Assembly (NCBI RefSeq): GCF_041381155.1
Contig: NC_091136.1
Coordinates: forward strand, 45,808,284-45,872,283
DNA length: 64,000 bases
Reading direction: 5' to 3'
DNA from: Argopecten irradians
Taxonomy: Eukaryota; Mollusca; Bivalvia; Pectinida; Pectinidae
Positions 12,020 through 23,265 of this stretch are shown piece by piece. Every line of letters begins with the position of its first letter. Position 1 is the first letter of the stretch. The translations under genes and the position numbers were made by a program. The notes below the pieces were generated by a model. It was not told the origin of the DNA and ran no database searches. It saw only the letters and a program-made list of their open reading frames with translations.

Positions 12020-12389
12020 TTAAAGATGCTCCACCGCCGACAGAACATAAAATGATATTCATGCATCATTTGAACAATAATTGGTGTTTAATCGAGTATA
12101 TATATGTCTTATTAACACAAAAAATAATATGAAATAATTTAGTTTGCCTTTGGTGCTTGCACAATCAGTACTTCATTCCATATAGGATATAGTGCCACCG
12201 ATTTTTTTCGGGATGCAATTAATTATTTTTTATATTTTTAACTTGAAGTAAAATGAGAAGCTCAAACTTTTCGATGGTGGTAATGGTGTAAAGTAAGTAA
12301 CATTTGTAACTGAAGAAAAATACTAAATCGTCTGCTCCTGTTTTTGATAGTGAAAAAAATGCCGTTTGTCAGCGGTGGAGCATCTTTAA
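12020..12389. mobile_element. TTAA MITE, 370 bp
   Basis: The left terminus is TTAAAGATGCTCCACCGCC. The right terminus is the near-exact inverse, ending GCGGTGGAGCATCTTTAA. The terminal inverted repeats are about 23 bp with one mismatch. There is no coding frame. A reverse-oriented partial copy hosts LINE 1 (7815-8018 plus the end at 11388). Confidence 0.75.
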
Positions 12390-13690
12390 AATAATGATAA
12401 AATAGTGCTACCTGACATTATATAAAAACGTACTACCTTTTAGGAATCTAACTCATTTCTTATGTTAAGTCTACTATCTCTTTTTTATTGTGGTAATTGT
12501 GTGTAATATGGAGATATCTTGTTACAGTGTAAATACAGTATAATATGTTGTTTTAAAATGTATATGTCAGTTCAAATGAACTAACCAATGTTTATTGTTT
12601 TTATGTCACCAACTTTAAATAAAGCTTGATTTTCAAGATTCCACATATATTAATACACGGGGCGGCACACATGTATATATATACTGGTAATTTCATATAG
12701 AGAACAGATGATGACCTATACAAAATCAATTCCATCTATTTATATTTTTAAAAAGCAACAGATATTTCTGAATGGTTTAGTCCGATAAACCTGCCTATAT
12801 TGTTAGATTTTTTAACTAATAGACTATAAACTATAATAATATGGGCAGATTTAGCGTTACATGTGCATACGTGTCTTTTAGGCCTACGTGTACTTGTAAG
12901 AACGAGAACTATTCGCCTCGGGTGTTTTTTTAGCCTCTCGCTTTCCTTCTGTTGCTAACACAATGTGCGATAAACACGGGACCTTTTGTGTGTCATGTGA
13001 TAATTAGACGCATTTCGCTATTGATTCACGCCTAACAACCGCGTGTTGTCGTACGTTGTACGTGATCGCTAAAGATTGACGACTGGTTAATCAGGTTTGC
13101 AACACACGCATATAGCCATATCCGGTTATCATATCGTACGATTTACGTTTTGTCTTTTATTTAGATTAGACTGGCCATAACCATGTAAAGCTGCACCCTG
13201 AACAACCTCAAACACCGGCGCTAACTCCTATATGGATAATATAGAGGTGAGTGTAAGAGTTTTCGTTATTTTTCATGAAACATGTGGTACTGTAACAGTG
13301 TATAGTTGTATGTATGTACGTTAGCTTTTTACATTTATACACACATGGTATCACGCGTGATCAAAACAGTTGCACGGTATAACTGTATGTTTATTGTAAT
13401 CCTTATATGTTGTTTGCATTTGGAATCAAATGAATTGAATAACTGTCTTGATTTTGTAAAATTATTTAGATCTAAATAGATCCGTCTTTTCGGTACCAAT
13501 ATACATGTACAATGTACATGTACTGTACATTGTACATGAACAAATACTTATGTAACTTCTGCATACATGTACATATGTACAAATAATATACATGTACACT
13601 ATATAATGTAATAGTTACAGTGTACATGTAGCTACAATATAGTTCAATATATATATGAATATTTATATTCGTCATGCTTTCGTTTTACAG
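12390..13690. other. Non-coding DNA; possible 5' exon of paralogue B
   Basis: A candidate donor (ATAGAG|GTGAGTG) sits at 13246/13247 after a less AT-rich stretch, so a non-coding first exon of the plus-strand hydrolase gene could end here. This is weak evidence. The region 13500-13640 is rich in TACATGTA-like palindromes, including a 14-bp inverted repeat around 13505-13537. Confidence 0.3.
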
Positions 13691-13801
13691 ACTGAGTTAC
13701 ATGTATATTCAAGATGTACACGTTTCTCTGTTATAAATTTGGAGACAAGACCTCTTGGGGGGTCTGAAGTGTGAGATGAATTTTACAGCCTTCATTACCA
13801 G
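13691..13801 (+). other. Candidate 5'-UTR exon of paralogue B
   Basis: The segment is bounded by an acceptor-like CGTTTTACAG (ending 13690) and a donor-like ACCAG|GTGAGC (13802). It would fit as an internal non-coding exon upstream of the acceptor just before the coding exon at about 15522. RNA evidence is lacking. Confidence 0.25.
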
Positions 13802-15520
13802 GTGAGCATACAGAACGGAACTTTGGCCGATTTTCTGGCGAAAATTAGGTAGTACGTCTATATATATAACATGCCACTACAATGTACATTATGGGATAGT
13901 ATAAATTTTACAATCAGATTAATATTTTCTGTATTTTGTTTGACTTTTCTGATGTATTACACTATGTTTGTGCTCCAATATGCCCAATGCACTGTCTACG
14001 TTATTGAGTTTATACATGTAGTAATTTAAAAGAAACAGCAACATTATTCTTGAGGGATAAGCTACACTGTACCATGTAAATTACTTGTACCTGCTCGGTC
14101 CTGCTGTGTCCATTTGTAAAGACTACAGTATGAGACAATGGGTCCAATCACATTATCTAGATTTTGCGGCATTAAAACATACACCGCCAACTAAATGCAT
14201 GTAGAACCGATTGGCAAACACATTATTCAGTCGAAATTGTTGTTTTTGTAGAACACAAGAAAAGAGTAAATAGATTAGAAAAAAATAAACTTCCTTGTAT
14301 GTAATGCCTGACTGATATGACTCTTGAGACACTTCTTTTGATAAGATTTTTCATAGTAAAAAAAACAGGAAGATTTGAAACTTCCTGATTGTCTTTTACC
14401 CTTGACTTATATGATAACATACCCGTTGAGATTTACCATACCTGTCCACCACATTGACTTATATGATAACATACCCGTTGAGATTTACCATACCTGTCCA
14501 CCACATTGTGCCGACTGCCGGAGGTGCTGTATGTATGCTTTATATCTTGACACATTGTAAGACAGTGTAGATTTTCTGTACTTCATTGTTGGTGTATCAA
14601 CTTAATCATCTTAATTTACTTTTCATTTTCCGACATCAAATTCACAGCCATTATGTCATTTCTCAAAAAAGAAGACATTATATCTTCAAAGTAATTACAT
14701 ATAATTGTGTAGTGAATGTTAACGATTTTCGTACTAGCTTGTCGATTTTCGTACTAGCTTGTCGATAGTTGAGTTACTGATAAAGGCCATATAATAAGTC
14801 CTATCATACAAAACAAATCATTAGTTTCAGTACGATGTAATGTAGTCTTTAGGTAGTTGATTAGACCATTTTCACATAGACCATTTTCACATAGACCATT
14901 TTCCATCATATTTTTTTTCAGTTCAGAAAGCTTACTGGTACTATGAAATTAATTTTCTTTTAGTTATAAAATTACTCAAAATACACATACTGTATAAATC
15001 ATCATACTGAATCAACCGTACTTGCAGGTACGAATTCGAATCCGTTGTATCTGTAATGGAATGCGCTGTGCTAGCCGAACCGTACGTTACAAGTGGTTCG
15101 TTTCTTGAAGCTTATATTATACCACTTGTATCCAAGATTGCGGATCCGACGTCTTTCATTTGTCATAGAAATATGAAAAATTGTTGAAAACAAGACATAT
15201 TAGATATAGGTTTTGATTTCGAAGCGTATCTTTCATATGAAAGCCGCCATATTGGAAAATACAAACGCGTGACGTATCAATTAAATATAAATGGCACGAA
15301 TCCGCAAAAGAAAAGCACGGAGAATACATTATTATGCTTTCGTTCCTTTGAAAATAAATGAAATTAATGACAATGATGGAACTTTTAATCATAGAAAATC
15401 ATGTATCCTAAAGTGGTAGTTGTTGATTAGACAAGCTTATTTTCTTAAATATTTGCCATTAATTTTATTATGTTTTAGGTGAACGTTGACTTTAAATTTA
15501 ATAATATATGTTTTCTTTTA
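13802..15520. other. Intron-like non-coding DNA with short tandem duplications
   Basis: No coding exon is supported. Three local duplications are visible: 52 bp repeated at 14402-14453 and 14454-14505, 20 bp repeated at 14724-14763, and a 15-bp unit (AGACCATTTTCACAT) repeated at 14863-14905. Confidence 0.45.
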
Positions 15521-15560
15521 AGGGACAGTCGAATTACACCTCATTGGAAAGGAGGCCAAA

Positions 15561-17189
15561 ATGGCGGACCCGGAAAGAACAAGACTTTTGGAAACGCGGA
15601 CGAGAAGCCCTCCAAATCGCCCGTATTGTAGAGCAGCTCTTGCTGTTGTTTTGCTTGTGACTGTTGTAGTGTTTATCAGTATCGGTGTCCATATTGCTTA
15701 CGTCACGTCCACATCCACTAGCGGTTCATTCTCTTCAACAACTTTATCTTCACAACAGGCGTTTTCTCATTCCTTCAGTGCCCAGCTGAAAGTATCAAAA
15801 CATATTGGGACAAAAGATACAGACACATTGATCGATATTGAATGGGATTCTGAAGCTAGATCGCTTACATATCAAGAAACTCCCATTTCCAGTTCTTTTT
15901 CTCACGATTCGGTCATAACAAGGTTCGTTTACGCAAACAAGTCCGCAGTTTTTGGTTTGATTCATGATTCGAGCGAAGAATGGTTTTGTCGAAACGACAC
16001 GGAATCATTCGAATGGCTAACAGTGATTCAAACCATTATTAAGCAAAAGGTCACACCGTTCACTGACAGTCACAAAAACGGTTCTACCTGTAACGGAAGT
16101 GAATATTCTACCACTGCATCTGGTAAGACAATTTTACTGTGTGTCAAAGGATCGCGATTGGTCTATATTGATCATGACGATGCACGCGCCTTAGTAACGC
16201 AATGGACTGCATCAACATCAGAGAGAATCAAACTACCTCAAAAGTTACAACAATGCAATGCTATATACACAAGCATACCTCATCTACAGGAAGGGGTCTA
16301 TTCATCGGAGGACTTAGCCACGAAATATAGATCAACACTCCTGAAGAGAAAACAAAGGAAGCATTGTTTATTCATTCATGGAGCAGGTGAGCGACCTCCA
16401 TCAGACACCTATATTGACAAAGGAGCATTGCCGATCTACTGGGGTAGTTACATAGAAAGCTACACTCCCCAGTGCCTCACACGTAGATTCATGTGGTACA
16501 ACAGCATAGACCGCGGCTGGGATGATACAAAAACTCAACAAATGTTCTGTGAGTTTGCCGTCGGCAATTCCAGTCGACCTATTTCAGATACTATGATTTT
16601 TACTCACTCATTGGGTAATCTGGTGGTTGCGGCAGCATTCCATAGACGCTTCTGTCAATTCGATCATAGAACAAGTGTTTGGTATGCAATACAAGCGCCA
16701 TGGAGAGGCAGTAAAGTATCGAATGAGCTGCACACTCTTTGCTCTAAGAAAAATTTCGAAACGCATATTACATACATTGTGTTGAGGGACCTACATTATT
16801 GTAAACGAAATAGTAACCACCCGTCACAGGCGTATGTGACGTTAAATACCTCATACGTCTCCCCTACCGGCGTATCATTTAATGACCTTATACAGACAGC
16901 TAGACGTTACATATCCGGTGCCGTGTGTGGGACGAGCGCTTTCGGAATGGATCTGTCTTTTTCCATGAGTGCTCGCTTACACCTTGTTTCCGCATACACA
17001 CAACTGTCGCTCCCAAACGACGGACTTGTGGCCTTCGAAAGTTGTAATATAAAGGGTGATTTTGACATTAGACCATCAAGTCGTTATTACAAAGGACATT
17101 TCAATCACGCAGAAGGGACCTGTCGCTTTGGTGAACGGAAGGGGGTTGGGGAACCAGCCCAACACCCGTGTCTATGGTACTGGAAATAA
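15561..17189 (+). CDS. Type II membrane alpha/beta-hydrolase-like protein (paralogue B)
   Basis: The protein has 542 residues in one exon. A polar N-terminal tail is followed by a single hydrophobic segment at about residues 25-48, a Ser/Thr-rich stem, and a domain with paired cysteines and N-glycosylation sequons. Motifs shared with paralogue A are CLFIHGAGE, YWGSYIESYTPQC, the nucleophile elbow FTHSLGN (Ser350), APWRGSKV, PNDGLVA (candidate acid Asp487) and FNHAEGTC (candidate His516). These make a plausible Ser-Asp-His triad. The start follows a 3' splice site (TTTTCTTTTAAG, ending about 15521) and a short UTR with AAAATGG context. The two paralogues are head to head about 10.5 kb apart and share the structure of a 5'-UTR intron followed by an intronless coding region, so they arose by gene duplication with inversion. 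Substrate is unknown. Confidence 0.87.
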   Translation: MADPERTRLLETRTRSPPNRPYCRAALAVVLLVTVVVFISIGVHIAYVTSTSTSGSFSSTTLSSQQAFSHSFSAQLKVSKHIGTKDTDTLIDIEWDSEARSLTYQETPISSSFSHDSVITRFVYANKSAVFGLIHDSSEEWFCRNDTESFEWLTVIQTIIKQKVTPFTDSHKNGSTCNGSEYSTTASGKTILLCVKGSRLVYIDHDDARALVTQWTASTSERIKLPQKLQQCNAIYTSIPHLQEGVYSSEDLATKYRSTLLKRKQRKHCLFIHGAGERPPSDTYIDKGALPIYWGSYIESYTPQCLTRRFMWYNSIDRGWDDTKTQQMFCEFAVGNSSRPISDTMIFTHSLGNLVVAAAFHRRFCQFDHRTSVWYAIQAPWRGSKVSNELHTLCSKKNFETHITYIVLRDLHYCKRNSNHPSQAYVTLNTSYVSPTGVSFNDLIQTARRYISGAVCGTSAFGMDLSFSMSARLHLVSAYTQLSLPNDGLVAFESCNIKGDFDIRPSSRYYKGHFNHAEGTCRFGERKGVGEPAQHPCLWYWK

Positions 17190-18780
17190 TGGCAACCCAT
17201 TGGCTTTAAAAAGAAATCCTTAAGGTTGTGCAAGAGTACATTCCACAGGCTTTCTCTAATTATACGGAATAAAAAATCTATACATCTTTATACCGGTTCA
17301 TATATATTGTTAATGATGACATACGTGATTGTATTTGGTTATATTTATTTTGATATTTAATGATAAATTTACTTGTGATCAGTTATTGTTTATGTATTTT
17401 TGTACCTCGGGAGATCTGTTGTAATATTGCATAATAAACTATCATTATAAACTTCTAACAATATAGAGTTTTCATTTTTGATACTGTTTTGCCATGTGAC
17501 TGACATACTAGTTTACAGTCGTTCACTGTGTTATCACAGGGCCTGTATTATGTAAGTTTCGGGAGCTCGGGATGTGCACTGTATAAGTTATGTTTAGGTT
17601 TTAGGTACCCAAGGACTTTTGGAAGGCTAAAGAAAGCATTTTGACTGGTTTTCTTTGCCCGACTCTTCACTTTAAAGTCCTATTAACAACCAGGGTCGTT
17701 TATAGCCCGGCGGATTGGTGACACAATTGTGCTATTATGGTTACAAGCATGAAACTTGGCATATATGTCAAGAAACATATTCAGAGTAAATTTTGATTAG
17801 GAGCCACTTGAAAAAAAACTAGACAAATATGGCGGCCATTTTTCAAAATGGCCGCTACAAACACTAAAAATATCAATTTCCTTCAAATACAGGAACCTTT
17901 TTATTGTCATTTTCACTAAAAAACAATGGTAAAAATAGCGTACACCGAAAATATGTTATCAAGTAAGAATTTGCATTATCAAAACATCGTCATCAAAACA
18001 ACAAAATGCTGAGTCAGCAAAACGCAATATAGGACCATATTTTACATTTCAAGTTATGAATTGATAAAGACCGATTGTATAATATATTCACAAGAACGAT
18101 ATCTTCACTTTTGATTGGAATTTTCGTCAAATATAATGGACCCATATGGATCATGTCCGAGTTCAAACAAAGGATGGACTCCGACACTCAGATAGGGTCC
18201 TCTACTTCACAAAAGAAACTCCTGTTTTCAATTTTTGGTGGAAATGTATCGGATATTATTTTATATGCATGATGGTATTAGGGATTTCTAGCAGATTTTT
18301 CATAGAGTAATTTATAGAAATCATTGTGGTTTATGAAGGGGAAAAGGCGACAGCAGATCACCAAGTAAGTATTCAAATACATAAGTTAAACATTTACTGC
18401 CAGTCTGCCTGTTAAAATTTCGCTGACTTCGAATCTGATAGTAGTAATGAGGTTTAATTCAACTTAATTCGACATCACAAACAGAAACTCCCAGTCGTAA
18501 AAGGATTTGCGTTTGGTTCTGTTATTGGAGTAGCATTCCTGACACAGAAATGCGGATCATTGTTGAATTTGAAGGGTGAAAGGCGACCGCAGAATACCAA
18601 CCACGCTTCCAAATACCATTTTCTATCAGTCTATATGTTAAATGTTAATATATCAGTCTTCACTTACTCTGAAGACCACTAGCGGGTTTCACATTCAGGA
18701 AAAGACCTAATTCGACTTAACAATATGTCGCCGTGATAATTCTTCAGTTCGCATTACAGTTAACACCCTCAAACTTACAT
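17190..18780. other. 3' UTR and repeat-rich non-coding DNA
   Basis: The 3' UTR runs to about 17460. A SINE-tail fragment (CCTATTAACAACCAGGG) lies near 17675-17700. At 17829-17857 a palindrome is formed by GCGGCCATTTT and AAAATGGCCGC. No functional gene is recognised. Two GGCGAC(A/C)GCAGA motifs near 18350 and 18580 suggest decayed repeated sequence. Confidence 0.4.
17433..17438 (+). terminator. Polyadenylation signal of paralogue B
   Basis: AATAAA lies about 245 bases after the stop codon in a T-rich 3' region. Confidence 0.55.
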
Positions 18781-19350
18781 GAAACCGGTATCATCGTCCA
18801 TAGCAGCTAGCTTCCAACCATCCTTAATGACCCATACCCATTTGTCAGTTAGTCCATGATCGTTTTAGTTGCATTTCCCCATCAATATACTCCCTGATAT
18901 GTTGCACTTTTGGTGTGCTGCTCAAATGCACCTGTAGTTGGCGGGATCATGTCCAGTGTTCTGCCTTTCTATGTAAACATCTATGTTTGATGCTGTGAAA
19001 CAGCATACATGAGCAGTGCAAACTTTTCTAATGTACTGAAAACCTTATTTGGTATATATTCCGGTCCCCCTGATAATGTTGGAAATGCTTGATTTGCTTC
19101 TCCGTATATCTTATATGTATCCCAAGCAGTTTTCGTGCATTGTGTATTACACATCTGGTGTAGGCATGGAATAATGGAAGGGTTATGATTTCTCAAAGCC
19201 ACAAGCGGAGGCAGTATCCTTAGCAGGGATGTATCGATAATTCCAAGTTTCAAAGGCCACCCATACTATTAACAGCTGCTACTACTAAGGCATCAACTTC
19301 TGTATCTGTCCACTGTTTGGATGGGAAATATTTCATACACTTCGTTAACA
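18780..19350 (-). pseudogene. Decayed copy of a recurrent invertebrate repetitive ORF
   Basis: On the minus strand, disconnected open pieces read in order: an EVYEIFPSKQWTDTE-like piece, IPCLHQMCNTQCTKTAWDTY, GGPEYIPNKVFSTLEKF, and RTLDMIPPTTGAFEQHTKSA followed by TYQG. This block order resembles a protein tail that I recall as recurring in many copies in mollusc and cnidarian genomes, probably carried by a mobile element. The recognition is from memory of sequence style, not from a search. The copy here is clearly non-functional, with several interruptions. The parent element's class is not established. Confidence 0.4.
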
Positions 19351-20784
19351 TCTGTCATATGAATGATCATCCTCGTGTTGCCTTCCTTATCATTGCAGGG
19401 CGAGAGAAGTTCTTGTACAGATAAGACAGGAAAAACATATTGTGCGTAGTTTTCGAATGCTATGACACAACCTTATCTGAGGATGTTTACTATAACTGCT
19501 CCGTCAAATCTTCTGTTTCCAGAGCTTCCACATACGTCTCGAGGTAAAAAGACCAGATTTCAAACCTTACTTAAGTTGAGAGAGTGATTATGGATAGGCG
19601 TGGTTCTCAGCTAGGTCTTGACTGGCAAGCGATATAAAGTCTTAAGAAAAACTATTATGTTTTCAATGATGATATTTGCAAACTTGTTTAAAATGTCTCT
19701 CTTGCGGATGGTTGGCTGAATTTTGCCAGTTTGTTCTTTCTTATTGGCTCTGTAATTGCGTTTGATCTGTCCACGAGGTGATCTTTAGTAAAGGCCTAAA
19801 ATTGTTGGTTGCCTTTAAATTCATTGTCTATATTCTGAACTATGTGACTATCAACGAGTCGGCTATGTCCCTTGTGTCGAATCTTACAAGACCACGACTC
19901 CATGAATGGATTCCAGTTAAAACATCAACCAAGTTTCGGGCATGTTTGACAAACGCGTGATGATTTGTTTGTTCTATGTGTTTATTTATGTTTGGTGGAG
20001 TTTTTTAATGGATGTTTCGAATTCCGTTGTGATTATGACTAATTCTGGTCCTGCAACTCAAAGCTTACGGATTAGGTGTAAATTCAATAGCACATCGTTC
20101 GCTCTTGACTATAACATTGATTTGATCATGAGCCAGGTCCATTGCAATAGACGAAAATGACCGTTTCCTTTAAATTATTTCTGGATGCATTTTTCACAAT
20201 ACAACCATATTTATGACATGGGCATGTAACCATATCGCATAGTTTGTGTGATCTAGACTAAAAACTAAAAAAAACCATGTAGCTAGTTTCGTCAAACATA
20301 ATATTGTTCACATATTTACCCTTTATATCGAGGTACTCGTGCTGACAAAAATGCAGAACGATAGAATACATCAAAGAAATCTTGGTTATTTAAGATATTG
20401 TGTACCCAAGAATTTGAAATAAAACAGATGTTTCTAAAACATATACATAATAATGACCACCTTCGTTATTTTTAAGATAATGCTTGTTAGGCGTATAGTT
20501 AACCTATATAATAATTACTGCATCGGTTTCTGTATCTGTCTTATAGCAAATTCTGATGATAAGAACAAACTTTCACCAAATATTTCTTTTTAATTCGGAA
20601 ATTTAAAAACAAGAGTCAGATAACACATCTGTTAGTTATACAATACTTTACCAAAGAAATCTTGTTGACGTAACAAAGAAACAGACTTTTATTCCCATCC
20701 CACAGAGTTCGTGTACTTTTACAGGGCACTGTGCTTAGTATAGATAATGCCATTCTTGCATACAAGCTATTAGTTGTAACGAAT
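19351..20784. other. Non-coding DNA upstream of the first C1q gene
   Basis: The first part may continue the decayed minus-strand ORF. The remainder shows no supported gene. Short frames at 19778-20160 lack any domain. Confidence 0.4.
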
Positions 20785-23265
20785 ATGGACATGGTACAAG
20801 TCAAACTACTCAAACGAATATTATTCGTACTTACTTTATGTTTGTATAAATCCGTCGCCGCCAACGATAGATTTTCAGACCAAACGTCCCAAGCAGCACC
20901 CATCGATGGACCAACCTCTGGTGAACAACTGGAAAGGTTGACCATGTGAATGGATCAGATGGAGCGTCTGCGTTCTAAAGATCTGCAAGAGATAGGCCGG
21001 CTGACCCAACCGATAGACGAACTCTATCGCTTACGTACTGAGGATGCAGAGTTGACTGATAAACTCAAACAGCGAGTAGAAGAACTGTATCAAAATTGTG
21101 GCCAAGATAAAACTACAGAGCAAACACTTGTTACCACGGATATAGGGAAACCTATTTCGAATACTAGTGAAATTCAAAATCCTTCTGCGACAATCATCTG
21201 CTGTACCAAAAACAAAAGAAGTGGATACAAGCAGTAAGAACGACGGAAAGGACTGTTTCTAGACACTATAGAAGGATTACGCGTATCAGTAAGTTTTCTT
21301 AGTTATCTTAGTTAGTCAAATCAAAAGATTAGGTTTTCAAACATCACCAAAAACTACCAACATTTTGACAACTACAATACTTTCAAGGCATAGATTTTAA
21401 ATTTATATCGTACAAATAAGAGCTCAAAATGATTTTTGACAGTATTGCCAAAATCATTATAATAACGTCTTTATTAACGAGATACACTGTACATACGAAC
21501 AGACCATGAATCCAAATTGTGGTCTACAATTTCCTTTAACATTTTTAGAGCATCATTAGTAATTGCAAAGTGATTTCTGCTGGTATGTTTCCATCTAAAC
21601 ATACAAAAGACATAAAAACACTGATTTTACAGTTAATCATTTTTGTGTTGTAACTAACGTTTATGAGGCATCTGAAGTCATTTGAATGATTTTCACAGCT
21701 TAATTCATCAAGCCTTATGGTTTTCAATAGATTAATAAAGAGAAAATAACATGATAACATATCAAAACTCTCGCCCAATTACGGCACATATAACTTAAAA
21801 AAAATATGTATCTGCACAGTTTATTTCCGTATAGTGAGGATCAAGTCCGAGGTTAAATAAATTTGGAACCGTTCCAATTGATGGGATTAGATTTTTGAAA
21901 ATTTAATCAAAAGGTTAATGAAGAAAAAGTGTCAATGCTAATGAAAAAACAATAGCTCTCTCTGCACGGTAAACAATAGCCTAACTCGTGGCTATTCAAG
22001 ATCGTTCTCGCTTACCTTCATGACACATGTACTTGTGTTAGTGTAAATTTTCAAAATGTCTGGTCATTTGTTTCTTATTCTACTATCAATTAGTGATGGA
22101 ATATTTATTGCTTATTTGAACAGCTAAGGACGCTTTTATGAACTTGCATGGTTTACTAGATTGGTATGGATAATTATGACTAAATTGCTCCTTTAATTGT
22201 ACCCAGTGAGCATTCCTTATTAAGTTCCGAATTACGAAATTGTTCGCAAAGATGATTTCAGAGGAAGTGTCTTTAGACTGATTTGGAGAAAAGATCTGTT
22301 GCCCGCAGTGTTTATTATACGCCCTGAAAACAAGTCTAATAATTCATGTTTGTTGATATGTAGTTGATGGATTCACTTATATCTACTTGGTAGCAACATT
22401 AGTGAGGGTTCAAACGTTGCTTATGGTCGTGTTGAACCATTGACGCGTCCTACGAAGCCATTATTGGCCACTTTGACTTTATTGATAGGAATCGTTAAAT
22501 CAGGTTTGTGTGTCTGACAGCATTCCTACAGGATTAGAATATTTGGGATAACCACTCCCCACCCCCGTATGTGGATTTAAAGGGCAAGGCAAAAAGTGGG
22601 CATATTAGTATCTAATTATTAATAATGTAGATAAAAAGCAGTTTGGTTTGCTACACATTGTCTTTTTAAAAAACACAGTTGTCAATTTATGTGGAAGCTT
22701 GTGCATCTACAAGTACATTGTGTTGATGTGAGAGATTTTAAATAGTTAGATACATCTGAAGGCTGTGAAAAAATCGTGTTTAGTGAAGTAGGACGAGTGA
22801 CAGGCGCTCTAGACTATTGCTTAAGGATGATCTTATTCTAAACCATGTACTCTCTCATCAGGTCCTTCGAAGACGATGGCCTTCCATGTTATTCTTAGTA
22901 AGGAAATGAACAATCCAAGTGAAGATATGATTGTGAATTACGATCGTCTTATCCTGAATACTGAAGGTGCCAACTACGACACGGCCATCACCGGCGTCTA
23001 CACCTGTACTGAGCCAGGAGTATATGTGTTCTCCTGGACTATATTTTTAAGTGGCCATGAAAACATGTACACTGATTTAGTGCGTAACGGTAACGTAATA
23101 GGTTCGGCACAAACAGGCCAGGATACAAGGTACACCATTTCCGGTGCTGCAATAGCTGCCACCGAGTTGGATATCGCTGATAAGGTATGGGTACGTTTGG
23201 GTAGACATAGTGGTGGAGCTGACATAAATCCTAAACTATCAATGTTCACTGGATTCCGTATCTGA
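20785..23265 (+). pseudogene. C1q-domain gene 1, probably broken in exon 1
   Basis: Two exons parallel the intact gene 2 at 25354-27162. Exon 1 (20785 to about 21288, donor GTAAGT at 21289) encodes a signal peptide (LLKRILFVLTLCLYKSVA) and a coiled coil. It has an in-frame TGA at 20947-20949 where gene 2 has CGA (Arg), a change that fits loss of a CpG. The frame is lost again before the donor, reaching a stop at 21235. Exon 2 (22862-23265, acceptor CTCTCATCAG) encodes a fully intact C1q domain of about 134 residues, from TMAFHVIL to LSMFTGFRI. A protein started at the ATG after the TGA would lack a secretion signal. The best reading is a recent pseudogene. A sequencing error at the TGA alone would not rescue the second lesion. 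AATAAA lies at 23287. Confidence 0.7.
21289..22861 (+). other. Intron of C1q gene 1
   Basis: AT-rich sequence between the GTAAGT donor and the TCATCAG acceptor. A TTAAGGATGATC stretch near 22822 resembles one end of the TTAA elements, but no partner end was found. Confidence 0.45.

Noticed and set aside
13472-13675. Tyr-rich minus-strand frame
   Set aside because: It is produced by TACATGTA-type simple sequence.
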